Assembly: GCA_019636195.1 (NCBI GenBank)
Contig: JAHBYA010000008.1
Coordinates: 1-64,000 of the forward strand
DNA from: Planctomycetota bacterium
Lineage (GTDB): Bacteria > Planctomycetota > UBA8742 > UBA2392
DNA length: 64,000 nt
Reading direction: 5' to 3'
Shown here: positions 33,103 through 42,573 of the stretch, in pieces
Position numbering within the stretch: position 1 is the stretch's first letter
Layout: every line of letters starts with the position of its first letter
Made by a program: the position numbers and the translations under genes
The notes under the pieces: model-generated
Databases searched by the model: none
Told to the model about the DNA's origin: nothing
What the model saw: the letters and a program-made list of their open reading frames with translations, nothing else

Positions 33103-34857
33103 CTACACCCGGCGGGCCGCGTCCGTGGCCGCTGCAAGGCTTGAAAACATGCTTACACCCGGCGCTTCGCCCGTAATGCCCGCCTTGGCCAGCACGCCGC
33201 GCGGCTGGGACTGCAACCCGACAATCAACACCTTGGTGCCCGAGGTCTTCAGCTTGGCCAGCAGGCTTTCCAGCGCGACCAGGCCTGTGGCGTCCATGGC
33301 CGGCACGGCGTGCATGTCCAGGATCAGCGCCTTGGTGCTGCCCGCTGTGGCAATGGCCCCGATTGCCTTGTCGGCGGCGCCGAAGAAAAGCGGCCCGGCG
33401 ATCTCGTACTGCACGACGCCCGGCGGCAAGGGCTCACGCTGCGCGCCGTCGCCGTTGCCCACCACCCGCGCGCCGCTGATTTCAGCCATGCGGCGCATGA
33501 ACAGCAGCGCCGCCAGCACCACGCCTACCCCCACCGCAATCACCATGTCGAAGATGACGGTCAATCCAAAGCAGGCCAGCAGAACCGCCAGGTCGCTGCG
33601 CGGCGCTACTTTCAGCATATGCATGAAGTGCCGCGCGTCGCTCATGTTCCAGGCCACCACCAGCAGCAACGCCGCCATGCCCGCCATCGGCAGATATCCC
33701 AACACCGGGGCCAGCGCGATCACCGCCGCCAGCAGAAACAATGCGTGCGTAATGCCGGCCACGGGGCTGCGGCCGCCGCTGCGCACACTGGTGGCTGTGC
33801 GGGCGATCGCGCCGGTCGCGGCAAAGCCGCCAAAGAACGGGCCAACCAGGTTGCCCAGGCCCTGCCCAACCAGCTCGGCGTCCGGGTCATGGCGCGTGCC
33901 GGCCATGCCATCGGCCACCACGGCGGACAGCAGGCTTTCAATGGCGCCCAGCGCGGCAATGGCCATTGCCGGGCCGATCAGTTCACGGATCAATTCCCAG
34001 CTTATGCCTAGCGGCTGGCCATCCGGGCCCGGCAGTGCCCAGGGCAGCAGGGGCATGGGCGGAAGCTGCGGGATGCCGGCGTGGCTGACGCCGTCTTTGA
34101 TGTAGCTGAAGCGCGAGGCAATCGTCGCCACCGGCGCTTCCATGTACTCCGCCATCAGCCAAGCGGCGACGGCGGCCAGCGTGATCGCGACCAGCGGGCC
34201 GGGCACCTTGCGGGTGATTTTCGGCCAAAGCACCAGCACAACCAGCGTCAGTGCGCCAATGACGGTGTCGGCGTAACTGAGGCCCGAAAACGCCTGCGCG
34301 ATATCCGACACGCGCTCCCAGTAGTGGTCGCCGCTTGAGACTACGGGCAATCCGAAGAAGTCCTTGAGCTGCAAAGTCGCAATCACAACCGCAATGCCCG
34401 CCGTAAAGCCGGTGGTGACCGGGTGCGGCACAAACTGGATCAGCCGCCCCAGCCGCGCCAGCCCCATGACCACGAGAAACCCGCCCGCCATCAACGACGC
34501 CAGCGCCAGCCCGCCGATGCCATACTTGGCGCTGATCGGCGCCAGCAGAATCACGAACGCGGCCGTCGGGCCCGAGACGTTCAGGCGCGAGCCGCCGGTG
34601 GCGGCAATCAGGGCGCCGGCGACGATTGCCGTGTACAAGCCGTGCTGGGGCGGCACGCCGGATGCAATGGCCAGCGCCATCGAAAGCGGCAGGGCAACAA
34701 TGCCGACAATCACGCCGGCGGTTATATCCGCGCGCAGGTTGCGCAGCCCGTAGCCTTCACGCAGCGCGCCGCGCAGGCCCACGGAAAACGGGAACGGCTT
34801 GGCGCTTTGCGCCGCCGCAGGCTTGTGGCGCCCGGAGACTTGCTTCTGCGGTGACAT
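33103..34857 (-). CDS. SulP-family anion transporter with STAS domain
   Basis: 584 aa. SulP permease: LRADITAGVIVGIVALPLSM AL (first helices), SGPTAAFVILLAPISAKYGI, FVPHPVTTGFTAGIAVVIAT, ELVGQGLGNLVGPFFGGFAA TG and VRSGGRSPVAGITHALFLLA are the classical SulP signatures; about 11-13 hydrophobic segments. A C-terminal STAS domain (about 460-570) includes DMHAVPAMDATGLVALESLL with the anti-sigma-antagonist fold. Substrate (sulfate, bicarbonate or dicarboxylate) cannot be told from sequence. No SD; the 160-bp leader region contains a GGGCG/CGCCC hairpin. No carbonic anhydrase adjacent. Confidence 0.93.
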   Translation of the reverse strand: MSPQKQVSGRHKPAAAQSAKPFPFSVGLRGALREGYGLRNLRADITAGVIVGIVALPLSMALAIASGVPPQHGLYTAIVAGALIAATGGSRLNVSGPTAAFVILLAPISAKYGIGGLALASLMAGGFLVVMGLARLGRLIQFVPHPVTTGFTAGIAVVIATLQLKDFFGLPVVSSGDHYWERVSDIAQAFSGLSYADTVIGALTLVVLVLWPKITRKVPGPLVAITLAAVAAWLMAEYMEAPVATIASRFSYIKDGVSHAGIPQLPPMPLLPWALPGPDGQPLGISWELIRELIGPAMAIAALGAIESLLSAVVADGMAGTRHDPDAELVGQGLGNLVGPFFGGFAATGAIARTATSVRSGGRSPVAGITHALFLLAAVIALAPVLGYLPMAGMAALLLVVAWNMSDARHFMHMLKVAPRSDLAVLLACFGLTVIFDMVIAVGVGVVLAALLFMRRMAEISGARVVGNGDGAQREPLPPGVVQYEIAGPLFFGAADKAIGAIATAGSTKALILDMHAVPAMDATGLVALESLLAKLKTSGTKVLIVGLQSQPRGVLAKAGITGEAPGVSMFSSLAAATDAARRV

Positions 34858-35019
34858 ACTTTGGGCGTTCGCCCAACCCCGTTGCGCTGTCGCTGTGCGT
34901 AACGCACGTCAGTCCGGCAACGCGAGCCGCGCAGACACACGGCATGCATTGACCTTAACGCTTGGGGGAGCATGCTGCAATTCCCGTGACCGCATGCGAA
35001 GTCACAAAAACGGATACTC

Positions 35020-37326
35020 TTAGTCCACGTAACCAGGCAGGGCGATGGCGCCCAAGTCGGTGACGCTCTCAGCCTTGAAAACCACGCGCCGGTCAGGCTT
35101 TGCGTCGTCGCGCGAGTTGCTCCAGAGGTACAGCACGTACGTCTTGCCCGGTTCAAGCTGGCTGCCGTCGTTGACCATGTAGCCGTCCAGGTCGGTGCGC
35201 AACTGGCGTTTGGCTTCGTACCACGCGCCGTTGCGCGCAAGCCACAGGCGCTGCTCGTCAGTTTCCAGCAGGTCGTAGGCCTCGCCCAGCAGCTCGCGCA
35301 GGCCTGCTTCGCCGGGCGCCTTCTCGATGTCTGACAGGCGGGCGGCATACGCGGTGTGACTGTCCCAGCGCAGGTCGGGGCGGCGGTCGGGGGGCAGCGC
35401 TGCCAGCGCGCGCCGCACCTGCTGCGCGACTTCGTCGTGCGCGTGCTCCATGATCAAGCCGCGCACCCAGGGCAGGCCCTCATCCGAGGGGCCGACCGCG
35501 CGCAACACAAACGCGCGCGCGAGGCCAAGCTCAAGCCGGCCATCCTTAACTTCGACCCACCCGCCCGCAAGCCAGTCATGCGTGTACGGCCGCGGGGTGT
35601 CCGCGCGGCTGCTGTAGCTGCCGGAAGCCGGCCGCTGCAACTGGCAGGCGCCCATGATGATCGTTTGCACACGCAGGTTCTCGGCTTGCAGCGCCAACCG
35701 CGTGGCTTCAGACACGCGGCGTGTCGCAACCAGCCCCTGATCGCTCTGTGAAACCGGCACAATCAGCACGGCAGTCTTGTTGGACGGCAACTCCGGCATG
35801 CGGCTGGGATCATACGGGTGCGGCGCTTCAACAAACTCTTCAACCGGCTCTTCATCGGTCGCGTCCTCGGCGATCTTGGGGTCTGACGCTGGCGGCGGCT
35901 TGGGCACGGTCACCGTCAGCTTTGCCGCGTGGGCAAATGCCTCCAGCGTGGGCGACAAACCCTTCGCGTCCACGGATATTGCGTACCCGGGCAGGTCGCG
36001 CTCCAGCAGCGTAAGGCCTTCCTTGCCGTGGAACGGCTCCCAGTCTGACAGCACTTCCGGGCCATCGATAAACCGAAACCAGTAGTCCCTGCCTCGCTGC
36101 ACGTCCTGCCAGCGATAGCGGCCGTGGCGATGGCACCTGCCCGACACGCGTGTGCCATCCGCAGAAACCTGCACATCCACCTCGCACTCGTGCGGAAGCA
36201 TGATCGTCAGCCGCGCTTGCGGGCCGTCCGGGGCCTGCGTTGGATGAAACTCGGCTTTCGGTGCGGGCCGCGGGTTCAAGAGAAGGCGATTGCCGGCCCC
36301 GGCCCCTGACAGCTGTTCGCTGTACGCCAAGGCGCGCGCCTCAAAGTCGGCGGGTGTGGGCAGCGTGACAACCACTTCGGCGGTCGTGAGAAAGCTCTCG
36401 GTCACCACCGACTGTTCAGCGCCCCAGGCGTCGGCGTCCAGCCTGGCCGTGATGCTATTCTGGGCGCCGATGTACGCCACGAACCACCAGCGGCCTTCAT
36501 CAGTGGCGTAAAGCGTAGGCGGAGATTCGCGCTGCACCGTGCGCCCGCCACGTCCGCCGCGCCATCCGCCGCCACCGCCGCCTTGCAGCGGCGCCGTTGG
36601 CGGACTGCGAAAGTCCAGCCGGTAAGGTGCATCGCGCGACACGGCTTCCAGCGCCACAGACTGCGCCGTCAGTGTCGGCCTGTTAGGCAGCCACTTCACG
36701 GGGTTGCCGTCCGGGTGCAGGTAGCGCACGCACACCACCCGGCGCGTGTTGGGGGTGATCAGGCGCTCGGTGCGGCGGTCGCCGCGCGAGACGTGAAAAC
36801 GGTGGCGCAGGTTGCCCCAGTTGTTGCTCAGCAGTTCCAGTTCATACCAGCCCGGTTCAAGGCCCGTGCTGTGCGCTTCCTCGTGGCCAAGGCCCTCGCA
36901 GATGATCTTGTCTTCCGCGGCAGAAGCTTCGTTGGCGACCCAGTAGCGACCCACCTGCCGCCACAGCACCGCAAGGAAGTCACCGGCTGGGGCGGCGTTG
37001 CCCGCCGCGTCGTACAGCTCAAAGTCCACGCGCGCGCCGCCGCGCCAGATGCGCTCGCCGTGGTCAGCGGCGTGCAGGGCGGGACTTTCCGCCGGCTCGG
37101 CAGTTGGCCTGTCTGCGCGCGGTTCGGGCGCGCGTTCCGGCCTGTCCGCGGTAGTTTCGGGACGTTCGGGTGCAGACGCGGATTCGGGCGCTCGCGCCCG
37201 GGTTTCCTGCACAGATTCATTCGGCGGCAGCTTGACCTCAAATCCGCCGCGCCCGAAGTACCAGCCGGCCAACGCCAGCAACACAATGGCGGGAACGGGC
37301 AGCAGCAGGTGGGCTCGTGACTTCAT
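35020..37326 (-). CDS. Large envelope protein of unknown function (768 aa)
   Basis: An N-terminal hydrophobic segment (LLLPVPAIVLLALAGWYFGR) acts as anchor or signal. Residues about 35-90 are Pro/Glu/Arg-rich (RPERAPEPRADRPTAEPAES). Several beta-sandwich-like modules follow (RIWRGGARVDFELYDAAGNA; ARLTIMLPHECEVDVQVSAD), with a Gly-rich insertion GGGGGGWRGGRGGR at about 248-261 and an acidic segment EDATDEEPVEEFVE. The first module reads like a carboxypeptidase-regulatory-type fold. SD AGGA 6 nt before the ATG. No recognised family; divergent from the 699-aa gene. Confidence 0.75.
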   Translation of the reverse strand: MKSRAHLLLPVPAIVLLALAGWYFGRGGFEVKLPPNESVQETRARAPESASAPERPETTADRPERAPEPRADRPTAEPAESPALHAADHGERIWRGGARVDFELYDAAGNAAPAGDFLAVLWRQVGRYWVANEASAAEDKIICEGLGHEEAHSTGLEPGWYELELLSNNWGNLRHRFHVSRGDRRTERLITPNTRRVVCVRYLHPDGNPVKWLPNRPTLTAQSVALEAVSRDAPYRLDFRSPPTAPLQGGGGGGWRGGRGGRTVQRESPPTLYATDEGRWWFVAYIGAQNSITARLDADAWGAEQSVVTESFLTTAEVVVTLPTPADFEARALAYSEQLSGAGAGNRLLLNPRPAPKAEFHPTQAPDGPQARLTIMLPHECEVDVQVSADGTRVSGRCHRHGRYRWQDVQRGRDYWFRFIDGPEVLSDWEPFHGKEGLTLLERDLPGYAISVDAKGLSPTLEAFAHAAKLTVTVPKPPPASDPKIAEDATDEEPVEEFVEAPHPYDPSRMPELPSNKTAVLIVPVSQSDQGLVATRRVSEATRLALQAENLRVQTIIMGACQLQRPASGSYSSRADTPRPYTHDWLAGGWVEVKDGRLELGLARAFVLRAVGPSDEGLPWVRGLIMEHAHDEVAQQVRRALAALPPDRRPDLRWDSHTAYAARLSDIEKAPGEAGLRELLGEAYDLLETDEQRLWLARNGAWYEAKRQLRTDLDGYMVNDGSQLEPGKTYVLYLWSNSRDDAKPDRRVVFKAESVTDLGAIALPGYVD

Positions 37327-37441
37327 CTATGTCCTAACGGGCGCAGGCCGGGGCGGTTTGAACCGGCTGTGACAGGTTCTCGAACTCACAAGCCCGTCAT
37401 CCCGGTTCGCGATCTCGCGCACCGGGCGCCGGGTTTGGCAG

Positions 37442-37447
37442 ATTATA
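37442..37447 (-). promoter_or_regulatory. TATAAT -10 candidate for the 768-aa gene
   Basis: A consensus TATAAT on the minus strand within the 198-bp divergent region; it would give a leader of about 110 nt. No good -35 is seen, so the call is tentative. Confidence 0.35.
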
Positions 37448-37524
37448 TGTTTCCGGGCAGGCTGTCCGGCACTCGCCTTACTTTCTCCGTCACCTCGTGC
37501 GCCACGCTCGTACAATACTGAGGA

Positions 37525-39624
37525 ATGGACTGGTTGAAGGCCAACTGGAAGCTCGTTGCCAAGTATGCCGGGCTTGGCGCGGGGTGCGTCGCGGTTGCCG
37601 TGGCCGCATTTGTCGGCGCGCGCTGGATTGCCGCAGGCAACGAGTATGAAGGCGAATTGACCGACCTTGCCCCGGCGCAGGCCGCCATCGTGATTCGCGT
37701 CGATAACGTGCCTCGCCGCAAGTACGAAATCGAGCGCCTGCTTGAGCACGCACTGATGCAACCCGGGCTTGGCCAGTTTGAAAGCAGCACGCTGTTCAAG
37801 GACTCGCTGGGCGATTCGCTGGATGGCGGGCTGTACCAGTTCAAGCAGGAGAAGTGGGACACCGGCCTTGAGCGCGCGAAACGCGACGTGAACCAGCTGG
37901 GGGCTGTGCTGTTTGAAGACATCCTGGGCGGCGAGCTGGTCCTGTGCAGCGACCCCGGTGAAGGCGCAACCGAGTTCATTGCCCTTTCGCGCGTGTCGCG
38001 CGCCGTGCGCTTTCGCTGGCAGTTCATTGACCTGGCGTCGGGCTTCTTTCCCGACGAGCCGGGCCAGCCGCGCCTTGAGTACGCCGCAGGGGTGTTGACG
38101 ATCACGCCGCCAGCCACACCGGAGAACCCGACACCCACGCCGACAATGATCGCGCTGCTGGACGACGTGCTGGCCGTCAGCAACAGCACGCGCCTGCTGA
38201 ACGAGAGCATCCGCCTGCACACCACTGCCGGCAAAGGCATGTCCGCCCGCGCCGACTACACGCGCGCGCTGGCGCTGGCGCCCGCTGAGCGCCGCGAAAA
38301 ACATGTCGCCGGCATCTGGCTTGACCTTGACCGCCTGCGCAAGCGCCTGCCGCCGAAGGCTGACGCCGGCGTTGAGGTCAGCCCGATCGACCGCTTCGAC
38401 AGTCTGCCCAAGTCGGTGGAGGGCATCTACCCGGACATCTTCATGCCGGTCAACCGCATCCTGAAGGCTGACCTCGACAGCCGGCCCTTCCACGTCGCGT
38501 ATTACGGCCTCGACATCTCTGAGCCGGGCGTATTGATGTTTGACCAGTACCTCGTGGCTGAGCCGGGCCGCATCGCCAGGCCCGAGTACGAGTACCTGCG
38601 CAAGACCTGGGCGCAGCCCGCGGCCAAGGCAACGCACATCGAGATCCTGCCGCAAGACACCATGCTGGTAGCCAGCTACCGCCAGCCGCTTGAGGTGCTG
38701 TACAACGACGTGTTTGACCAGCGCGCCCGCGAAAGCCTGGTCGGCGACTTTATCGTGGCGCTGCGCGCGCCGGGCGTGAAGGCGCAACTGCCCAACGAGA
38801 TTTCCGAGCTGGCGTTTGCAGCCGCGCCCCGCAGCTACGCGCCCGACGCCTCGATCCCGCTGGGCGGCACCGAGTTCCCGCTGCCGGCGTTTGCCCTGAT
38901 GTTCCGGTCTGCCGGCGCCAACCCGCAGGCCGCGCGCGCGCTGCTTGAAGAGTACCTGAATGCCCAGCGCGGCCGCAAGTCCGAAGAAAACGACGACACC
39001 GACGAAGACGAGGCGCCCAACCCCAACCGCGTCGTGGTGGTCGAGAAGACCGTCGGCGGCTTTACCGCGTACGGCTTTCACGACCCGCGCGAAGAAGACA
39101 ACTTCATCCGCCGCCTCAACCGCACGATCCGGGCAGCCGTCGTCGGCGAATGGCTGGTGATGACCAACAGCGAAGACCTGCTGGCGCATGCGCTGGCTTC
39201 GCGCGAGGGCGGGCTGGCCAAGGCGCCGGGCAGCGTGTGGCGCCTGTTGCCGGACGCGGGCTCAGCCACGGTCTATCTCGGGTTTGACCAGTTTGCCGCC
39301 TACGCCGGCGGGCCCGAGCTTTCCAAGGTGCTGCGCGACAACAAGTACAACACGGGGTTGATTGAAGGCCGCGACCCCGGCGAAGTGCGCCGTGAAATCG
39401 CCGCCGAGGTCGGCACCACAGACCTCAGCCACGCCGAGGTCGCCAGACGCTTCAATGAACGCAAGTCCGCGTGGCTGCGCGAATGCATGGTCGAGGGCAA
39501 CCGCTATGAGGCCGAGCTGCGCGCCGACATGGCGGGCATGCGCTTCTTTCGCGACCTGGCGCTGATCACGCGCTTCCATGGCGACCACCTGCATGTGCAG
39601 GGCGTGCTTCGCATCGGCCGCTGA
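37525..39624 (+). CDS. Membrane-anchored hypothetical protein (699 aa, DUF3352-like)
   Basis: An N-terminal TM helix (about 12-33, AKYAGLGAGCVAVAVAAFVG) anchors a roughly 660-residue extracytoplasmic domain. The sequence LAPAQAAIVIRVDNVPRRKY near the start, repeated 'ALL(D/A)D..LAVSNS' and 'LVMTNSEDLLAHALA' elements resemble DUF3352-type planctomycete proteins that test whether a stored value is 'valid', but I cannot confirm it. Contains an acidic loop (SEENDDTDEDEAPN, about 490-505). TACAAT ends 8 nt before the ATG, with AGGA in between. The next gene follows within 50 nt, so an operon with the transglutaminase is likely. Confidence 0.75.
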   Translation: MDWLKANWKLVAKYAGLGAGCVAVAVAAFVGARWIAAGNEYEGELTDLAPAQAAIVIRVDNVPRRKYEIERLLEHALMQPGLGQFESSTLFKDSLGDSLDGGLYQFKQEKWDTGLERAKRDVNQLGAVLFEDILGGELVLCSDPGEGATEFIALSRVSRAVRFRWQFIDLASGFFPDEPGQPRLEYAAGVLTITPPATPENPTPTPTMIALLDDVLAVSNSTRLLNESIRLHTTAGKGMSARADYTRALALAPAERREKHVAGIWLDLDRLRKRLPPKADAGVEVSPIDRFDSLPKSVEGIYPDIFMPVNRILKADLDSRPFHVAYYGLDISEPGVLMFDQYLVAEPGRIARPEYEYLRKTWAQPAAKATHIEILPQDTMLVASYRQPLEVLYNDVFDQRARESLVGDFIVALRAPGVKAQLPNEISELAFAAAPRSYAPDASIPLGGTEFPLPAFALMFRSAGANPQAARALLEEYLNAQRGRKSEENDDTDEDEAPNPNRVVVVEKTVGGFTAYGFHDPREEDNFIRRLNRTIRAAVVGEWLVMTNSEDLLAHALASREGGLAKAPGSVWRLLPDAGSATVYLGFDQFAAYAGGPELSKVLRDNKYNTGLIEGRDPGEVRREIAAEVGTTDLSHAEVARRFNERKSAWLRECMVEGNRYEAELRADMAGMRFFRDLALITRFHGDHLHVQGVLRIGR

Positions 39625-39674
39625 TTCCGGTTCCGCAATGCCCGCCGCGCGCTACCATGGGCGCGGAGACCACG

Positions 39675-41210
39675 ATGAAGACCCTGCGATTTGCGCCCCT
39701 GCTTGTGCTGATGCTGCTGGCCTACGCCCCCGCGAAGGCTGAGCCGGCACAGCCGCGCACCTTCAACTACCTGATCAACTTCAACGGCGCGATTGTCGGC
39801 TGGGCGACCAGCACGCTCAGCGATGCCGTGCACAACGACAAGCCGGCGGTGCTGGAAAAGGAAAAGACGTACATCGCGATCAAGCGCAGCTTTGACGGCG
39901 CGGAGTTCATCATTGAAAGCACGACCGAGACGTACTACGCACCGGACTGGAGCGAGCTGCACAAGGTCGATGTCACGGTAAACGGCGCGCAGACCACACG
40001 CATTGAGACAGCCTGGGCCGAGAACATCACCATCACCAAGACGGTCGATAAGGGCAAACCGCAGGTCACCACCCTCAAGCGCGGTGAAGCGCCCGTGTAC
40101 TGCACCACCCAGGCCTGGCATGTATTGAAAAAGGGCGAAATGAAGGCCGGCACGCGCCTGACCTTTCAAAGCGTGGAAGACGACGACGGCGCGCTGATCG
40201 ACGAAGTGTGGACCGTCACCGGCCGCGTCAAGCGCAAGCTGGCGGACGGCAGCGTCGTTGAAGGCACGCAGATCGGCATGGTGCATGCCGGGCGCGCCGC
40301 TACCGCGATCATGGGCGACGACGACATGCCGCTGTACTACGAAGCCTCGTCCGGCTTTGCCATGGAGCGGGTGAAGCAGATCCCCGACCCCTTCAAGCCC
40401 GAGCCGGTTGCCATCCGCACGGTCATGAAAAGCAATATCGCTACAAGCCGCTACCTTGATATCGCGGTCATGGACATCGAGCTTGCATTCAAGCACGACG
40501 ACGGCGAGGGCATTCCGCCGCTGTTTGACGAAAACGCGTACCACTCGGTCAAGCGCCTCGACACCGGCTACGCCCTGCGCCTGCGCGAACGCCGGCTCAG
40601 CGACGCAGCCAGGGCACTGGCGTACCCGCTGGCGGAAGTACCGGACGACGTGAAGGCAATGCTGAATGCCACGGCGATGTGCCAGTCCGACGACAAAGAT
40701 CTGGCAGCAGAAGCATTGAAGCTGGCCAAAGGCCGCAAGACCGGCGCCGAGGTCGCCCGCGCGATCATCGGCTACGTCGGCAAGCGGCTCGGCTTCGGCA
40801 CCGGCGACACCGGCAGTGCCAGCGCCAAGCAGGCCTGGCTTGAGCGCAAGGGCGACTGCACCGAGCACGCGGCGCTGTTTGTGGCGCTGGCGCGCGCAGC
40901 CGGCCTGCCCGCGCGCAACGTGGGCGGCATTGTGTTCATCTCGGATGCGCAGGACGGCATGTGGGGCTACCACGCGTGGGCCGAGGTGTGGCTCGGCGAG
41001 TGGGTGCCGGTGGATACCACCGTCGCCGAGCTTGGCACCGGCGCGCGCTACCTGATGTTCGAGTACGACGAGCCCGGTGAAACCCACGGCCGCGGTCGCA
41101 GCGGGCGCTGCCTGCGCCAGGACATCCACCCGGTGATCAACCACTACAAGCTGAACACCGGCCAGGAATGGAAGCGCCACAACGCAACCGACCACTGGAA
41201 AGCTGACTGA
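39675..41210 (+). CDS. Secreted transglutaminase-like protein
   Basis: 511 aa from ATG 39675 (GGAG 6 nt upstream). Signal peptide KTLRFAPLLVLMLLAYAPAKA. An N-terminal beta domain of about 300 residues (NYLINFNGAIVGWATSTLSD) precedes a transglutaminase-core domain with a complete triad: Cys395 in KGDCTEHAALFVALARAAGL, His433 in GYHAWAEVWLGEW, Asp447 in VPVDTTVAE. The domain could cleave or cross-link peptide bonds in the periplasm; many bacterial members are proteases or peptidoglycan-associated. Likely co-transcribed with the upstream membrane protein. Confidence 0.88.
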   Translation: MKTLRFAPLLVLMLLAYAPAKAEPAQPRTFNYLINFNGAIVGWATSTLSDAVHNDKPAVLEKEKTYIAIKRSFDGAEFIIESTTETYYAPDWSELHKVDVTVNGAQTTRIETAWAENITITKTVDKGKPQVTTLKRGEAPVYCTTQAWHVLKKGEMKAGTRLTFQSVEDDDGALIDEVWTVTGRVKRKLADGSVVEGTQIGMVHAGRAATAIMGDDDMPLYYEASSGFAMERVKQIPDPFKPEPVAIRTVMKSNIATSRYLDIAVMDIELAFKHDDGEGIPPLFDENAYHSVKRLDTGYALRLRERRLSDAARALAYPLAEVPDDVKAMLNATAMCQSDDKDLAAEALKLAKGRKTGAEVARAIIGYVGKRLGFGTGDTGSASAKQAWLERKGDCTEHAALFVALARAAGLPARNVGGIVFISDAQDGMWGYHAWAEVWLGEWVPVDTTVAELGTGARYLMFEYDEPGETHGRGRSGRCLRQDIHPVINHYKLNTGQEWKRHNATDHWKAD

Positions 41211-41215
41211 CTTCG

Positions 41216-42490
41216 CTACGGCGGCGACACCCACTGGGCAATCGCATCCGGCAGCCTGCCGTGCAGCGCCGCCAATCGCAGCGCGTTCAGGGCTGCTCGG
41301 GCGCTGCGCGACTTCACCAGTTCGCGGTCGCCGGGCACGCGCAAGCGCCACGTTTTCACGTCGCCGCCCATCGCCGCGGCAAGCCAAACCGTGCCGACGG
41401 GCTTGTTCTCGCTGCCGCCGCCCGGCCCCGCGACCCCCGTGGTCGCGACCGCCACGCCCGCGCCGCCGGCTGCCAGCGCCCCGCGCGCCATTTCGGCGGC
41501 GACTTGCCCGCTGACCGCGCCGTGGGCCGCCAGCGTTTCGGGCTTCACGCCCAGACGGCGTTGCTTGGCCTCGTTGCTGTACACCACCGCGCTTTCCAGC
41601 AGCACGTCGCTGCTGCCCGGCACATTGGTCAGCATGTGCGCGATCAGGCCGCCGGTGCAGCTTTCGGCGCACGCGGCCTTGAGACCCGCGTTGCGCAACG
41701 CGTCGATCGTCGCCTGCTCAAGCGACACGTCGCCCGCAGCAAACACCAACTCGCCCAGCCGTTTTCGCGCTTCCTCAAGCGTAGGCCGCAACACGGCGTC
41801 GGCCTGCTCGTCGGTTTCTGCCAGCACGCGCCAGCGCAGGCGGATGACGGCGTCGTCCACCAGGATCGCGCCGTCTTTGTCCAGCAGGTCCGCCACGCGG
41901 TTGTTCAGGTCGCTTTCCGGCAACCCGAACACGCGCAGCTCGCGGGTGTGCCAGCGGCCGGGCAGGCCAAAGGCCTCAATCAGCGCCTTGCGCAACTCTT
42001 CGTCCCAGATGCCCTTCATTTCCCGCGGCACGCCCGGCAGCACAGCCACGCCCGACCCGCCTTTGCGCGCGAGGAAGCAGCTGGCTGTGCCGAACGCGTT
42101 GGGGATCAGGGTTGCGCCGTCGGGGCGCATGCACTGGCGCTCGCTGCCTTCCGGAAACTTGCGGCCCATGGCGGAGTAGCGCTCTTGCAGGCGCGCCAGG
42201 TCGTCAAGGTCAAGCTTGAGCTCAACGCCCAGGGCGTGCGCAACACCTTCACGGGTGCGGTCGTCCACCGTGGGGCCGATGCCGCCGGTGCAGATCACGA
42301 GCAGTCCGGCATCCAGCGCATCGCGGACGGCGCGGGCGATGTCGGCGCTGTCGTCGGTGATGGCGGCGTGGCCGCGCACGTCAAAGCCGATCTCCGCCAG
42401 CGCGCGTGAAAGCCACGCGCTGTTGGTGTCAACAATGTGGCCGCGGACAACCTCGTTGCCGACCGAAAACACGACGGCGTTGCGATCCAT
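41216..42490 (-). CDS. cinA: CinA-like protein (nicotinamide-nucleotide amidohydrolase/ADP-ribose pyrophosphatase family)
   Basis: 424 aa. The N-terminal COG1058/MoCF domain (AVVFSVGNEVVRGHIVDTNS, TGGIGPTVDDRTREGVAHAL, VLPGVPREMKG) has ADP-ribose pyrophosphatase activity in characterised CinA proteins. The C-terminal PncC domain (KAACAESCTGGLIAHMLTNV PG, SNEAKQRRLGV, GVAGPGGGSENKPVGTVW) deamidates NMN in the pyridine-nucleotide salvage cycle. ATG 42490 fits the family N-terminus; the frame is open to a TTG at 42520. Divergent from the lpxH-like gene, with GAAACT ending 6 nt before the start. An NAD link with the nrtR-like regulator is possible. Confidence 0.92.
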   Translation of the reverse strand: MDRNAVVFSVGNEVVRGHIVDTNSAWLSRALAEIGFDVRGHAAITDDSADIARAVRDALDAGLLVICTGGIGPTVDDRTREGVAHALGVELKLDLDDLARLQERYSAMGRKFPEGSERQCMRPDGATLIPNAFGTASCFLARKGGSGVAVLPGVPREMKGIWDEELRKALIEAFGLPGRWHTRELRVFGLPESDLNNRVADLLDKDGAILVDDAVIRLRWRVLAETDEQADAVLRPTLEEARKRLGELVFAAGDVSLEQATIDALRNAGLKAACAESCTGGLIAHMLTNVPGSSDVLLESAVVYSNEAKQRRLGVKPETLAAHGAVSGQVAAEMARGALAAGGAGVAVATTGVAGPGGGSENKPVGTVWLAAAMGGDVKTWRLRVPGDRELVKSRSARAALNALRLAALHGRLPDAIAQWVSPP

Positions 42491-42561
42491 GCCGGCAGTT
42501 TCGCACAGGATGGGCCGCAATCAAGCCTTGGCGACGGCCTACCATGCGACCAAGGGCAGGC

Positions 42562-42567
42562 TAAACT
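42562..42567 (+). promoter_or_regulatory. -10 element of lpxH-hldE-gmhA group
   Basis: TAAACT ends 6 nt before ATG 42574 with gap CGCGCA and no SD; identical hexamer and spacing to aat and the gene at 10814. Confidence 0.5.
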
Positions 42568-42573
42568 CGCGCA

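Noticed and set aside
37327..39189. A 620-aa minus-strand open frame opposite the 699-aa protein
   Set aside because: No family signature and no RBS; the plus-strand frame has a TM anchor, promoter and SD.
39504..41672. A 722-aa minus-strand open frame opposite the transglutaminase
   Set aside because: Composition typical of an antisense frame; the transglutaminase triad on the plus strand is intact.
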